Both the position numbers and the translations under genes were made by a program. The notes below the pieces were generated by a model that saw nothing but the letters and a program-made list of their open reading frames with translations, searched no databases and had not been told where the DNA came from. Below, one piece after another: positions 46,005 to 58,488 of a stretch of DNA of 64,000 nucleotides (its first letter is position 1; every line of letters begins with the position of its first letter). Source of the DNA: Punica granatum (Eukaryota; Streptophyta; Magnoliopsida; Myrtales; Lythraceae); contig NC_045133.1 of assembly GCF_007655135.1 (NCBI RefSeq), positions 24,029,845-24,093,844 on the forward strand, given 5' to 3'.

Positions 46005-49000
46005 ATGGCGATCCCTGACTCTGACCGCGACCGCGCCAGGACCCGACCCCCGCCACACCCCACGACTCATCGGCCGCCGGTAAAGTCCCGCGTGCCGCTC
46101 CGACGGCTCCTCCGGGTGGCCTCCGTAGCTGGCGGGATTCAATTCGGGTGGGCCCTCCAGCTCTCCCTGCTGACGCCCTACGTCCAGGAGCTCGGCATCC
46201 CCCACGCCTGGGCCAGCGTCATATGGCTCTGCGGGCCCCTCTCCGGGCTGCTGGTCCAGCCCCTGGTCGGCCACATGAGCGACCGGTGCACCAGCCGGTT
46301 CGGCCGCCGGCGGCCGTTCATCGTGGCGGGAGCCCTGTGCATCGCCGTCGCTGTACTGATAATCGGCCACTCAGCTGATATCGGCTGGCTGTTCGGTGAC
46401 AGAGGCACCACCAGGCCGCGGGCGATCGGGGCCTTCGTTTTCGGATTCTGGATCCTTGACGTCGCTAATAACATGACCCAGGGCCCCTGCCGAGCTCTGC
46501 TCGCCGATCTCACGGGTAATTCTCAGCTCAATTCCTTCTGGGGTTCAATGTTTCATGTCCGATTCAATCTTATCTCTTCGAAACCCTACAATTGATTGCT
46601 TCGGAGGAAGAAGGCATCGAATATCTGACTGGTTTTATTTCTTTTTTCGACGCTACGATAATTTTGTCCCTTTTTCTCGTGCATTTCTTAATTGGAAGAA
46701 AAATAAATAAAACCAGTGATTTTGTCGGTTTGTATGTTATTCTTAATTTGACCTTATCTGCTTGATATTTCTCATCCCATGATTTGAGTTGGTCCACAGC
46801 AAGGAATTGTTGTACTCTGCTTTCCTTCTTTGCCAATCATACACTATGATTCCTTTGTTCCTTGTGATCTAAACTTCATTTGGAAGCTCATGATTCTTGC
46901 GGAGGTCAATGTTTTAGTTGCTTCAACTCAGTAACTTTGCCCAACAATGTTCGCAGCCGAGGAACATTAAAAGTAGTAAATTTGAGCAGAAATGCGATCA
47001 ACAGTGTGTATATTATCATGGCAACTTCGGACTAAGCATTTACTCATGATCTTTCCATGATTTAACTGTCATATATGTGCTGTATGTTGTTAATCCTGGA
47101 GGTTGGCATGCTGCTTGTCCTTGACATTGCAAGTGATGTTTAGTCAGCTCACAGAATATGCTATAAAAAACCATAATGCAAAAGAGAATTGGAAAATTTA
47201 CTAAAACCAGTACAACTCAAAGCCTGCCCTGGGGAAGATCGGGATGATAGATCATTACTGGCTGGATACTATGTTTCTCCATTTAGATGAAACCGAAACA
47301 GCTCTGAGTGCTCTTCGGTCAAGAATCATTTGCTCCCCTTTTTCTTCATTTCCCTGTTTCACTTGCGAAAGAGCAAATCACCTGATTGCACCTTACGGTA
47401 AATGTAAGAGTCTAAATGATAAGAATTATGTGAAAACAAGTCGTTGGCATTTGATTTCAGCTGAACTTATTTGACTTCAGGGAAGGACCACAGAAGGACT
47501 CGAGTGGCCAATGCATACTTCTCACTTTTTATGGCTGTTGGCAACATTCTTGGCTTTGCTACCGGTTCGTTCAGTGGATGGTATAAGGTCTTTCCTTTTA
47601 CAATGACCGATGCATGCGATATAAACTGCGCCAATCTGAAGTCTGCATTCTTCATCGACATTGCATTTATTGCCGTCACCACATATATAAGCGTCTCTGC
47701 GGCTCAGGAGGTGCCCCTTAGTTCAAATGACGGGCAACCGACCTCAGCTGAAGGAGGACTTGAACAGTCAAGCGAGACTCAAGAAGCTTTCATGTGGGAA
47801 CTCTTTGGGACATTTAGATATTTTTCTGGGACTGTATGGATAATATTGCTTGTCACAGCTCTGACTTGGATTGGATGGTTTCCCTTCCTTCTCTTCGACA
47901 CTGATTGGATGGGTCGAGAGATTTACGGTGGCAAGCCTAATGAGGGACCGAACTACAACATGGGAGTTAGAATGGGTGCCTTAGGTCTCATGTTGCAATC
48001 TGTTGTCCTTGGGATAACTTCAATACTCATGGAGAAGCTCTGCAGTAAGTGGGGTGCAGGTTTCGTGTGGGGGATTTCGAATGTTCTCATGGCTCTCTCT
48101 TTTCTCGCAATGCTTATAGTCACTTATGTGAACAGAGTGGATTTCGAAGGCAGAGATTTACCTCCTGAGGGAATTGTAATTGCTGCTGTAGTGATTTTTT
48201 CAGTACTCGGATTTCCGTTGTCGGTGAGGATCTAAAACTATCCAGGGCTTCTACTTGAACTTATGCTCACTTGCGTAGAAAAAATTTCACTTAGAAAGTT
48301 ATAAAGGTAGACTTAAGAGGATAGATCTCCTGCAATTGTGTATTTTTCATTATGCTGTAATAGTTATTCCTGCAATTGAATGATTGGAATATCCTATTGC
48401 AGATCACTTATAGTGTTCCGTATGCCTTGATTGCAACCCGTATTGAGAATCTGGGACTTGGTCAAGGTATGCATCTTGCAGTTCTTGTTGAAAATCTCGG
48501 CTCTGCATGTGGTTGTAAAGTGGCTTAATTTAATTGGTTATTTTTGCAGGGTTATCTATGGGTGTTCTGAACCTGGCAATCGTTATCCCTCAGGTATGGG
48601 TCTTCTGCTTTGTATCCTCTGCAGTTTATATATTATATATGTAACTGCTGCTTTCCCTAGTTACCTCTCTTAAAGTCAACACAAGTGAGCTATAGTGTCA
48701 AATGTAAGCAAAAATCGTTAGATGACGCTTTATGGTAATTTGAGCACAGTAAATGAGTCGAAATTAGTATGTTTGAGCAGTGTATGAAACCCTCTTTAAG
48801 TGGGAGGACAATATGAAGGCTAGCAACATTAGCTATCAAAGTAATATTTCTTTCAGTCTAGTTTTCCTTTACGTTTCTTGGTATTCCAGCATTTAGTTGG
48901 GGAATTGTTTTTATTTGACTTCCCACCTCTTCAGAGTTCAGACCAAATTATAGCTGTTGGTTGTTCCGATTAGCATCAAAATGTGAGCCAAATTCCATGC

Positions 49001-49770
49001 TTGTTCAACCTTGATCTAGTCTTCAGAAAAAAACCTTGTCCAACTGTGAAGGCCTAGTTTGTAAGTAGCTCCTTCCATTATGGGTAACTTGTTAATGGCA
49101 ATGTGTGTAAACTGGATGATGCCCCTAATGTGCGGAGTTCCTTAAATTGGGCTCTGCATTCCTAATTTCAAAGAAACTGTTGAAGCTTCCAACAGCGGAA
49201 ATAAGGATTCATTCTGTTCAATGTAAGGTCAATAATGCTGCATTTACATGGATATAGTGCTGGTTGTCATGAGCATGACATTCATGAGGCAATATATTAA
49301 CAGAGGACATTAAAAGATCGAAAACTTGAGGTGGAAAGTGAGCTAAATAAGTGCAGTGGTCATCTATACTTTGTGTCTTTTGAGGTGTACTCAAGACGAT
49401 CATGGCTTAGCTAATTGTAATGCTCTGGAAAAATTATTCATGTGTGTCCTTTATTTTCTCTGGAAACACTTCCAGAGAAGAAAACCGCCATAATTCAAAC
49501 CTGAGCACTCTCAGCAAATGTCTGCTGCATGTTTAGTTAATTTTTTCTCATCCAGGAGTGCGAGCTTTTCTTTCTTTCTATTTTTTTCTCAACAAAACTT
49601 GTTAACAGGTGATCGTGTCCCTTGGAAGTGGACCTTGGGATCAATTATTCGGTGGTGGGAATTCACCTGCTTTTGCAGTGGCAGCTGTAGCAGCCTTTGC
49701 TGCTGGGCTTATAGCTATCTTGGCTATTCCTCGAACTAGTGTGCAGCAGAAACCCAGGGCTGTCATCTGA
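46005..49770 (+). CDS. SUT4: Sucrose transporter, SUT4/SUC4 type
   Basis: Five exons: 46005-46515, 47481-48223, 48403-48466, 48550-48593, 49609-49770, with consensus GT-AG and consistent phases; 507 aa. A proton-coupled sucrose symporter of the major facilitator superfamily, group 4, whose members mostly sit in the tonoplast and export sucrose from the vacuole. Evidence: 12 hydrophobic segments; [20 protein letters not shown] at the N-terminus; [15 protein letters not shown] with the conserved His67; the loop motif [28 protein letters not shown] across the first intron; a long central loop ([20 protein letters not shown]); and [20 protein letters not shown] near the C-terminus. The ATG follows a GA-rich leader. 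The 3' UTR may contain an intron (GTAGGTTC near 49784 to TTGCTTGCAG near 49867). Intact; the tonoplast location is inferred. Confidence 0.95.
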
Positions 49771-51035
49771 ATTACTCAAGATGTAGGTTCTGTTTACCTG
49801 CGGAAGTTCAGTTGAAGAAATTCTTTGCCAAGCAAGATGAGTAATTCGTAATTGTTCTTGCTTGCAGTTATCCGCTTTTATTTGAGGACTCTCCCTTCCA
49901 CTGCTTCCATGGAAGGAGGCTGGGTGCCACGTATTTTTGGGGCACTGCCATTTGAATTCGAAACAAGTGAGTTTGGCCACCAGCCAAAGAGCTGTCGAAG
50001 AAAATTCTTTCTTTTTGATTGTAGATTGCATCGTCGATGCTGTGAGAAGGTAGGAGGTGTAGGCTTTTAAGTTTATTTACATATAACGGTGGCAATGCGT
50101 TCAAAATTCATTGAGCGAATGATCATGCTTTGTGTATATATATCCCCGTCATTCCGGTATTCTTGTTTTCTGTGTATCGCATTTTGTTAGGTGCCTTTTC
50201 ATTTAAGAATGCACACTATCAGAGTGTTTTGCGAGGGTTGGTAGAGAGCTTTGATTTGTTATGCTTCGAATGGAGATGTTTCCATGATGAGGCAATGGTG
50301 CTGAAGATGGTACAAGTGTTGGGATTTCGGACTTGTTTCGTCTAAAATATTAAGATCAAATGGTATTTTACTGATGGTTCGTTGTCACGGAGGTTCTGTT
50401 CTGTTCTCTCTCTTGTTCCTTTTTGTATCTTGCGAAACAATTGAGTTATATATGAGGATCTTGAGATAAGACTTCCATGCGATATAAGCCTTTTATAATG
50501 GACAATATGATCGACACTGTCGGAATTTCTTGGCTAACTTAGGGGCGGATTGGCCTCTCCTAGCCATTGGAATCGGAGGTTTTGTGGAATTTGCCTATTC
50601 GGAAAGCTTATTCAGTCTTTAGTGCATTTTTTGCCACTTCCGTCAATGGTCAAATCAACTTTTTCTGAGACTCCACATAATATAGAGATAATCTGACAGT
50701 TATCGGAGGTTGGACTCCGGCTCATGTCGAGGGATGATAGAATTTGCCAGCCGCCCATTGGAGTCCAATCCAAGATGGCAAGATGGCCTTCTTAGACAAT
50801 ATGGGACTCAACGGGAGTTCATTATAACAACATAAGAAGTATAGAAGTCCTTTTCTAAATAAGACAAACTGAAGGGCCTGTTTGTGAAATTCGCTCGGAA
50901 AGGGAATTCTGCGCATTTCCCATATTCTTTCTTCCTTCTTTGCGTCGCCCCGTTTGATTCTCTGTCCTCTCTCTCTCTCTCTCTCTCTCTCTCCCCCCGC
51001 TGCACGTCCGATCTGCGCCGTGTGGTGTCTCAAAG
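49771..51035. other. SUT4 3' region and UFC1 promoter
   Basis: 49771 to about 50460 probably holds the SUT4 3' UTR with a possible spliced segment. 50460-50960 is the short intergenic space and promoter of UFC1. The gap between the two genes is only about 1.27 kb from stop to start. The frames at 49663-50104 and 50722-51157 on the minus strand are complements of UTR or of UFC1 exon 1. Confidence 0.6.
50967..50993 (+). repeat. (CT)n tract in the UFC1 leader
   Basis: About 13 CT units, 40-70 bp upstream of the UFC1 ATG. Pyrimidine-rich CT repeats at this distance are typical of plant 5' leaders or core promoters. Confidence 0.85.
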
Positions 51036-53635
51036 ATGGAGGGGTGGGACCCGAACACGAAATCGACGCTTACCCAGATTCCCCTGCTGACGGTGAAGGC
51101 CGGGCCGAGGGACGGCGGCGCGTGGACGCAGCGGCTGAAGGAGGAGTACAAGGCCATGATCGCCTACACCCAGATGAACAAGTCCAACGACAATGACTGG
51201 TTCAGGATCTCCGCCGCCAACCCGGAGGGGACCCGGTGGACCGGCAAGTGCTGGTACGTCCACAACCTCCTCAAGTACGAGTTCGACCTCCAGTTCGACA
51301 TCCCCGTCACCTATCCCGCCACCGCCCCCGAGATCGAGCTCCCTCAGCTCGACGGCAAAACCCAGAAGGTGCACACACTCTCTCTCCCTCCCCTTTACAA
51401 TTGGAATTTTGTAATGGATGAGGAAGACGGTGAATTTCGGCTTAGTTGCGTGAAAAATCAAAGCCTTACCTTTTTAGCAACGTGAAATCAATGCTTGGAC
51501 CTGCAATTATCTGCTCATTCCGGTCAGTTTGATTGCTGCTGAGGCTCATTTTTTCGTGAAGTATTGCCCTTATGAGAAGGTTCTTTTTTCTAACTTATTT
51601 GATGGGATTTTAGCTGCTTCCTTGGATGTTTCGGGCGCATTTAGGTAATGATTGATACAAAATCATTTTAACTATTGTAGGCTAATTGATTTCTAATCGA
51701 GAACGTCTCCTGGGAAATTGAAGTTGACCCTTATTGAATTCTCAGTTGTTTGATTAGCTGACGGTGTTGGATTTCGGTTGATAGTCTTCTGGGTCTTTGC
51801 AGATGTATAGGGGAGGGAAGATATGCTTGACGGTGCACTTCAAGCCCCTGTGGGCCAAGAACTGGTAATTTCAAGGCTCTGTCCTTCTAGCTGAAATGCT
51901 TTTATTCATTGCATGCAAGCTTTTAATCGGCCTTGTTTCGGGGAAGTAGCATTCAACTAGTACCAGAACTGAGCCTTATGGAGATCTCGGGGACAGAGAT
52001 TACTGTTAGGAAAACGATGTCAAAGCTCAGCCATATGATTTCAGATGCTTTAAGTTATGAAAGTCTTATCACCAGGATAGACGGACTTGACTGATCCAGT
52101 CGAAGTGAGAGAGAAATATGTTGGAGCTGAACGGAAGTTGTATATCTGGAACTTCTGTGGGAGATAGGAAGAAACCTCGTGAATGTGCTTAGAACAGGGC
52201 CTGACTATGACTATAAGAAAACATAATAACTAGGTTGTGTTTGTTTCAACTTAGATTAATAAGTGCTTAAAAGTTAATTACAAGTTAGTTATAAGGAAAA
52301 ATGAATGGGAGAAAGAGGGAAAGATAAGAAATGAGGTTCTAAACTACTCAATCAATAAGTCAAAAACTACGTAATGAGTTAAGCAAAAATATTTGACTTA
52401 ATAAAATAAGTCATTTTTTATTTATTGGTGCTCTTTCTCCTTCACAAAACATCTCCCCATCCTTATCATTTATCCACTCTTCCTATACATTTTTTCCTTA
52501 ACTAATTAAGTGCTTAAAAATTAAGCACTTAATTTATCAAACGCCTCGATGAGTCAAAAACATCGGATATACATTTTGACTTATTGATTAAGTTGTATAT
52601 CGGATGTTTCTCTGCTGTCTGAAACACCATTAAATAATGACTGAGGCTCATCGCTTCAACCTAAAGATGACAACAGAGGATGGGGAAAAAAAAAATCGGA
52701 AGGAGAATTTTATATCTCGCAATGTTGACAGGGGCTTTTGGAAAGCTTCTTGTAGTAGTTGCTCTGATGATCCGTTGGTTTGAAGACTTGTAGTACCAGC
52801 AAAATCAGACCTTGGAGATACGTTCAACCTTAGTAGGGACTCATCATGTAGTTAGCAAGAGTATACCAATGTGCTTCATTTCATGGTTGGATGTTCCTAC
52901 GGCAGTTGTAGATCATTCACGTATCACGTAGCTGTTTTCTTTCTCAACGTTCTCTATCATCATCATAGCAGCTATTAATTTGTGCAGGCCAATTCTTAGT
53001 ATGTTCAGTTCATCTTCAGAGCTTGTATGGTCTTCTCTTAGATGGCGTGAATTTTATCTTTTAACAAGGAATATTTTGACGCTAAACTCACTCGAAATTC
53101 CCTCCTAGTGGGATGTTGAATGAAGTCTACTTTCATGCGTCTCGTATGCTGTTATGTGAAATTCCTCTAAGGCTCATTTTCGTTGTTAGATATGGAAAAT
53201 CCCCCAACGACAAGACTGCTTTGCTCATCTAAGTTGAAGTGCCTTATTAATTCTTGAGCATCGCTTTCGTCTCATTGAAGTTTGTTGTCTACTTGCACTG
53301 GCTAAGAACTGTTCCGCATTCTACTAGCGATCATGCCAAAATTGATTTCCTCATTCTTAACTTTAAATAATTCTCGAGCTAAAAAATGGCTGTCCTAGTA
53401 CATTAGCTTGTTACTTATTGTGGATTATGTTATTTCTCCACTTAAATACGAGGAATTGAGACTTGATTGTTGTTCTTATGGACTCTCCTATTTTACTTTT
53501 GACAGTCCCCGGTTCGGCATTGCGCATGCACTCTGTTTAGGATTAGCTCCGTGGCTTGCTGCAGAGGTTCCCATACTTGTAGACTCAGGTATGATTAAGC
53601 ACAAAGATGATGCTGCATCATCCACTGAAACATAA
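51036..53635 (+). CDS. UFC1: UFM1-conjugating enzyme UFC1
   Basis: Three exons: 51036-51368, 51803-51864, 53506-53635; 174 aa, the usual plant length. UFC1 is the E2-like enzyme that accepts the ubiquitin-like protein UFM1 from UBA5 and hands it to the UFL1 ligase (ufmylation, largely ER-linked ribosome and ER-phagy functions). Evidence: start [20 protein letters not shown], the E2-like core [20 protein letters not shown] and [15 protein letters not shown], then [20 protein letters not shown] with catalytic Cys119 in GGKICLT, and the conserved end [20 protein letters not shown]. Splice phases join correctly (AACTG/TCCCC gives N-C-P). The first exon is GC-rich. Intron 2 is 1.64 kb and hosts a MITE-like repeat. 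Intact. Confidence 0.95.
52231..52546. mobile_element. MITE-like repeat in UFC1 intron 2
   Basis: Begins GTTGTGTTTGTTTCAACTTA and ATAAGTGCTT, ends AAGCACTTAATTTATCAAAC followed by GCCT. The outer parts are imperfect inverted copies (AATAAGTGCTTAAAA versus TTAAGCACTTAATT). The TTTGTTTCAACTTA...AAGTGCTT wording is common in hAT-type plant MITEs. It sits wholly inside the intron and leaves splice sites untouched. Confidence 0.5.
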
Positions 53636-55225
53636 GTCCGATCTTGAGATTGTAGGGGGAAAAGGGCCCCCATTTAGAGCTCCATAATTATATCGAAAGA
53701 GAAAATAAGTACTGCAGTGCTAGTGGCAATTTGAACTATGGATATTTGCAGTCGTGTACAACTCTTTGAGAAGTGTGAGTTACAGATAGAGCTATAATTT
53801 CTCACTTGATTTAAGACTTTTGAGACTCCTGGTAGTGTCTTCTCGGTTAGTATTCCTGTATATTCCTTTGGAACCTGTTTTTTGTTGTGGGACGATACCT
53901 GGCAATGACCGGGGAAGAAAAGATCCTGACTCTCAGTGGTTCATTACTCACCTAGTTGGGAAATTTTGGAAAATGATCTCAATTTGGTTTGTTCGAAGTT
54001 CAAATTTAGTTTGAAAGTGAAGAGAATATCATCTCTTTTCTCTAGTGATCATTCTTGTGCCTGAAGAATGTAAAGGTAATGGCATAATGTTTATAATTCC
54101 ATTATTTCACGCCAAACATAATTGCTTGTAGAGCTTTTGCTCATTGCTTTTATGTCTGAAACTATGATCGAGAAAAAGACGAAAATCATGAGTTCTCTGT
54201 TTTGATACTTGGTCTATCTCTCAGAGGATGAGAACCAATAAAATGAATTAGTAGATCGGTTCCTACCAAATTAGGAATGGGCTAGAGTTATAAACATATA
54301 ATCAATAATATGTTGATCGAGTCGATTCCATAAGTTCATTGCATGTTGATGGAGTTGATTTGATGAGTATAAGTTCATTGCATATTGAACCGGATCGGAA
54401 ATATGCATTCTCATTATGAGAAGGGTCATTAAGAGTATCTAAAGAGATGCTACGTTTACCTATGGATCGATCAAATAGAGGGCGTACGAGATAATGATGT
54501 AAACAATACAATCAATAGAGGGCGTACGTGTGGATTACTGATTTATATTTCTTCACCGATTTGCAGCAATCTTATTTCTTTTTGCTGAATACAGCAATCT
54601 TATACACAAACAATGTAATTATCAATATATATATATATATATATACACAAATAATGTAAACCGGTCAGAAAACTGATTTAGGTAAAGGTTTGCAGTATTT
54701 GAGGTTTTGTTAAACCTTACAAGCATACTCCATATTAGTCTTGTGCTCACTGGGGTTAGTCTTGATATTACGGTCCGTTACGATCATTAGCAGCAAGTGG
54801 ACAACGGCAAGGTTCGTGCCTGCTGTTTCACCATGCTGGTAAATTAGCCTGAACCTCGAAGCGGCAATGGGCTAAATAAATAAACAACCCTTGCTTTTCT
54901 GATCCATTCTTTTTCGGGTTTTACGGCATGAATCGTTTTCAGCACAATGTTATGCAACTTGCTCAACCTGATATTGGTAGTAAAAGAACTGGTTCAATCG
55001 GATGCGGTCTTTGTGTATACCTTCGAGTTCTATCTTATGAAGGTTGCTTAGGAAATGCTATGTGACAAAACTCGACCTCGTGGAAGGGCTCTTGCCTAGG
55101 GCTTTGATATAATTGTATTTACATAGCTCACCATGTAATATAGATATACTCGTTTTCCTTGCCATGTTATTATTCATCATCAAACCTCAGTGATCGATGA
55201 TTTGGCTTAGTAAAATAAAACCGGA

Positions 55226-55536
55226 CACACCGAGAATTTCGACAAAAATCTCATCGGATTATTATTGGTAACTACTGACGCTAAACCGATGAAGTAGTTC
55301 ATCGGTAATTATAGATATGTTATCCATGAATTTCCGATTGATTTGTTCGTCAGTGATTGATTACTGATGGATATTCTTGTTGGTAAGCTGTCGAAGGGCC
55401 TTTCGACAAGGGTTTTTCCAACTGGAAAAGGGTCCGTTTGTGTTAATAAGTTGTTGGGAATTCGTCGAAAATGGTGGTCTCCGACGAATTTCTGATGCCT
55501 TTATATCCGTCTGAAATTCCACGAATTCTTATAGTG
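55226..55536 (-). mobile_element. CACTA-like transposon remnant
   Basis: Read on the minus strand, the segment opens CACTATAAGAATTCGTGG and is rich in short motifs such as AAATTCGTCGG, CCGATGAA and CGACGAATT, as in the subterminal repeats of plant EnSpm/CACTA elements. The other end (GACACACCGAGAATTTCGAC) is only a poor match to the CACTA end. No target duplication was certain, no transposase. Confidence 0.55.
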
Positions 55537-55944
55537 ATATTTGGCATGATTATCTTTATTAAGATAGTTTATTTTTTTCATAGCCATAAATCTCTCTCTT
55601 ATTATATATGCACCGTATAGCTCTCTTGTACGAATACTGATTTCTACATCTATTCTACTTATATGTGGGAAGAAAAATAATTTGTAAAGTAATTTATGTA
55701 ACTTTCACTTTCCGATACTACCTTTATTGCACATGCTTGGACAATTAAACTGCTGTTGGAAATCTCCGCGTAGCTGGATCTATCATGTATGAGAACACAA
55801 TTATTTCCGCGAGAATTACTATTTTATTAATAATGCTAAATGAACAAACCAAAGTTTTCTAGATATCTCAAGTTTTTTTTTTTAAGGAAGACTTGTTAAG
55901 TGAATACAAAAAAAAAGTAATTAAGGAGTATAAGTTTTTTTTTT

Positions 55945-56100
55945 CTTCGATTATAAGGGAAGTCCATGCGCTTAATATATTGAAATAGAAATCTTAAATC
56001 TAATAAAAGGGCAAAGGTGGCTCCACTAAGTACCGAACCTGAAATCTTTTGGTCACCAGGCGAGAGGTGCACCACTGCGTTATACTCTTTCTTAATAGTA
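55945..56100 (-). mobile_element. SINE family S1 copy, well preserved
   Basis: On the minus strand: TATAACGCAGTGGTGCACCT (A box like TGGCNNAGTGG), TCTCGCCTGGTGACC, ATTTCAGGTTCGGTACTTAG (B box GGTTCGG), TTTGCCCTTTTATTAGAT, GGACTTCCCTTATAATCG. The best S1 reference in the window. The tRNA-like A and B boxes support a polymerase III SINE. Confidence 0.72.
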
Positions 56101-58317
56101 TAAGTATTTTCATTATAAGAATCGAACTTAATTCTCTTTGTTATTAGGTGAAGGTGAGTACTACCCATTAAAAGATGAGTATTAACCAGTCCCTCTCTCT
56201 CTTGTCCTGACATCTCAAGTTAGAAACACGAAATGGACATTCTTTTCTTTTCTTTGTTTTTTTTTTGGGATGCAGGGGACATACTCTTTTTTTGTCCCGT
56301 GTGTATCCTTGATCATTCTTAAACATTGCTTAATAAAACCAAAACCCTCTTAAAAGCATGATTAGCCCAATAATTATCAACTAAATCGTCCAATCAAATG
56401 AAAGCCCTCTTTCTCAATCAACTACATATCTCCAACTAATTAGGATATCTATTCTCTATATCTTGCTTTGATTATTCCTTGGACAGCAAATCAACACATA
56501 ATCTTCCTCACCAGCAGAACAATCATTCGTAGCTGTATATTTTAGCGCCCTACACGGTACTGCACTTGAATTAATTAACAAGAACCCGCCGGAAGCTCTC
56601 GACCGCTAGTCTTGCCTTGGTAAGTTGGTATAGAATGAAACAAGTGGGGCTGATTATGTCTAGTTGCTTCACTTAAACAGAGACCATGCATCCCATAATC
56701 AAACCCTAATCATTGATTTTATTTCATATTTTATGCTAGAGGTCATTCAAATAGTTTGACTACCAATGGAATAGTTGCACATATACACATATGTATGTCT
56801 ATATTACATTGCATATATGTCGGCGGACAAAAGTTTAGTGGAAGAAAAGAGAGACGCGTTATTAAGGTGGCAATTCGCTATTTTTTTAAAGGGAGAGATT
56901 AGTATTAATCAGAAAGATTAAAGGCATAAGCTGATCTTCTAAACTAAAGACAACTTGAGTTTGAAATTCTAGGAGCTAGCAAACTGTTAGAAGCAACTGG
57001 GAGGATTTTTAGACAGCTTCACCTATCGTAGACTTAGCCACAAATGATGGTACAAACATGTATGGACGATAGCTTGTGTACGAAGAAACACGTTTTCTTT
57101 TTCTATCAATCCAATATTATCGAACCTCAACAGTTTCGACGGTATATGTGCATACCACACACTTCAGATAATTGAATCAATTCCTATATAAATGTCGACT
57201 CTAAGATGAGGTTTTGTGAAGTTCGTTTGATGTGTCTCCTATTAGAAATTATTTTTGGTAGTTCAAGTTTGCATATGAACCACAACTTAAGTGCTTTTTC
57301 TCTTCATTTTTGGAATAGTCAAAGAGAGTTGAAATAATATAGGTCGGGAAGAGCTTAAAGCATTTGATTGTTGCATCATCCTTAGTCTTCGCTAAGACAT
57401 TTGTCAAAAAAAAAAAATCTTTGCTAAGACAAAATGCTAGATTTGTTGTAGCATGATCATCCAGCATATGCTCAAATATTTATGGAGAAAGCTCACGGAG
57501 GAGATGCTTTGAAAAGATTTCCCGACCAATTCACCGACTAATTAATCACATACGCACAGCGGAAAAATATTAGTTATGGAACACTCTGTTAATTTATGAT
57601 GACCAAATCTTATGATGAACCACCGCAAACAGCTATTGAAAAGGAATTTCTATAGGATTAATTAACAAAAATACTTGTTTTTTTTTCCCTTTGTTATTAA
57701 TTTATCGAGAGTGAATACAGAAAATTTTCCTGATCAAGCAAAGAACTCGACGGATCACTTGTTGCGTGTGAAACAAGACGAGATCATGGAGAAACATGGT
57801 GATGAAGATATGTGAGCTAAAAAAAAATGCATGTTGTAAATAAATAGAAGGGGAAAAATAAAAGAAATTGTAAATCATGATACCTAGCTATGGCTATGTA
57901 GCATAAAATCATGAACATTATATATAGCAGCATAAAAAACAATTATGCTATTTTCACAAAAAGAAAAAAAAAAGAGGATATACTATTAACATCGATCGCA
58001 TATATACTGATTAAATATGTTTATGCATACATACATACATATGTAAATATATATGTAGAACCCAGCAAAAGAAATATATGTGTATATGTAGAGACTCCTA
58101 GAAAATTAATTATTATCAACCATACAATAATTCATATCTTTTGTTTTTTTGCTTCAAATTTATAAAATGCAGGTCATAGTTCAGGCAATAATTTCTTTCT
58201 TCTTTAGAAATATAAGTCCATCAGATTGGGATGCAGACAAAGTATGCTGAAAATTCCAGCTAAAAAGGATTTATTCACTAAATTAGATATGTTTATCCTA
58301 TTCGTTTTCTTTTTGGC

Positions 58318-58488
58318 GTGAACCCTTATATCCGAAAACTCAATGGGTCCGACTAATCAAGTCGAGCCGGGTCAACTCATTAATGGGTAAAGCTCTCCGA
58401 CGTGAACTTTCTTCGTCCACTAGACTCGAACCTAAGACCTTACTTAAGGGAACAAGTGCCGAACCATTTGAATCAACCTACGTTGGTT
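58318..58488 (-). mobile_element. SINE family S2 copy, well preserved
   Basis: On the minus strand: TTCAAATGGTTCGGCACTTG, AGGTCTTAGGTTCGAGTCTA (B box GGTTCGAGTC), GGAGAGCTTTACCCATTAAT, GACCCGGCTCGACTTGATTA, and AACCC near the end. Confidence 0.72.

Noticed and set aside
45933..46513. Minus-strand frames of 111 and 145 codons
   Set aside because: Antisense to SUT4 exon 1.
51030..51461. Minus-strand frame of 143 codons
   Set aside because: Antisense to UFC1 exon 1 and part of its intron.
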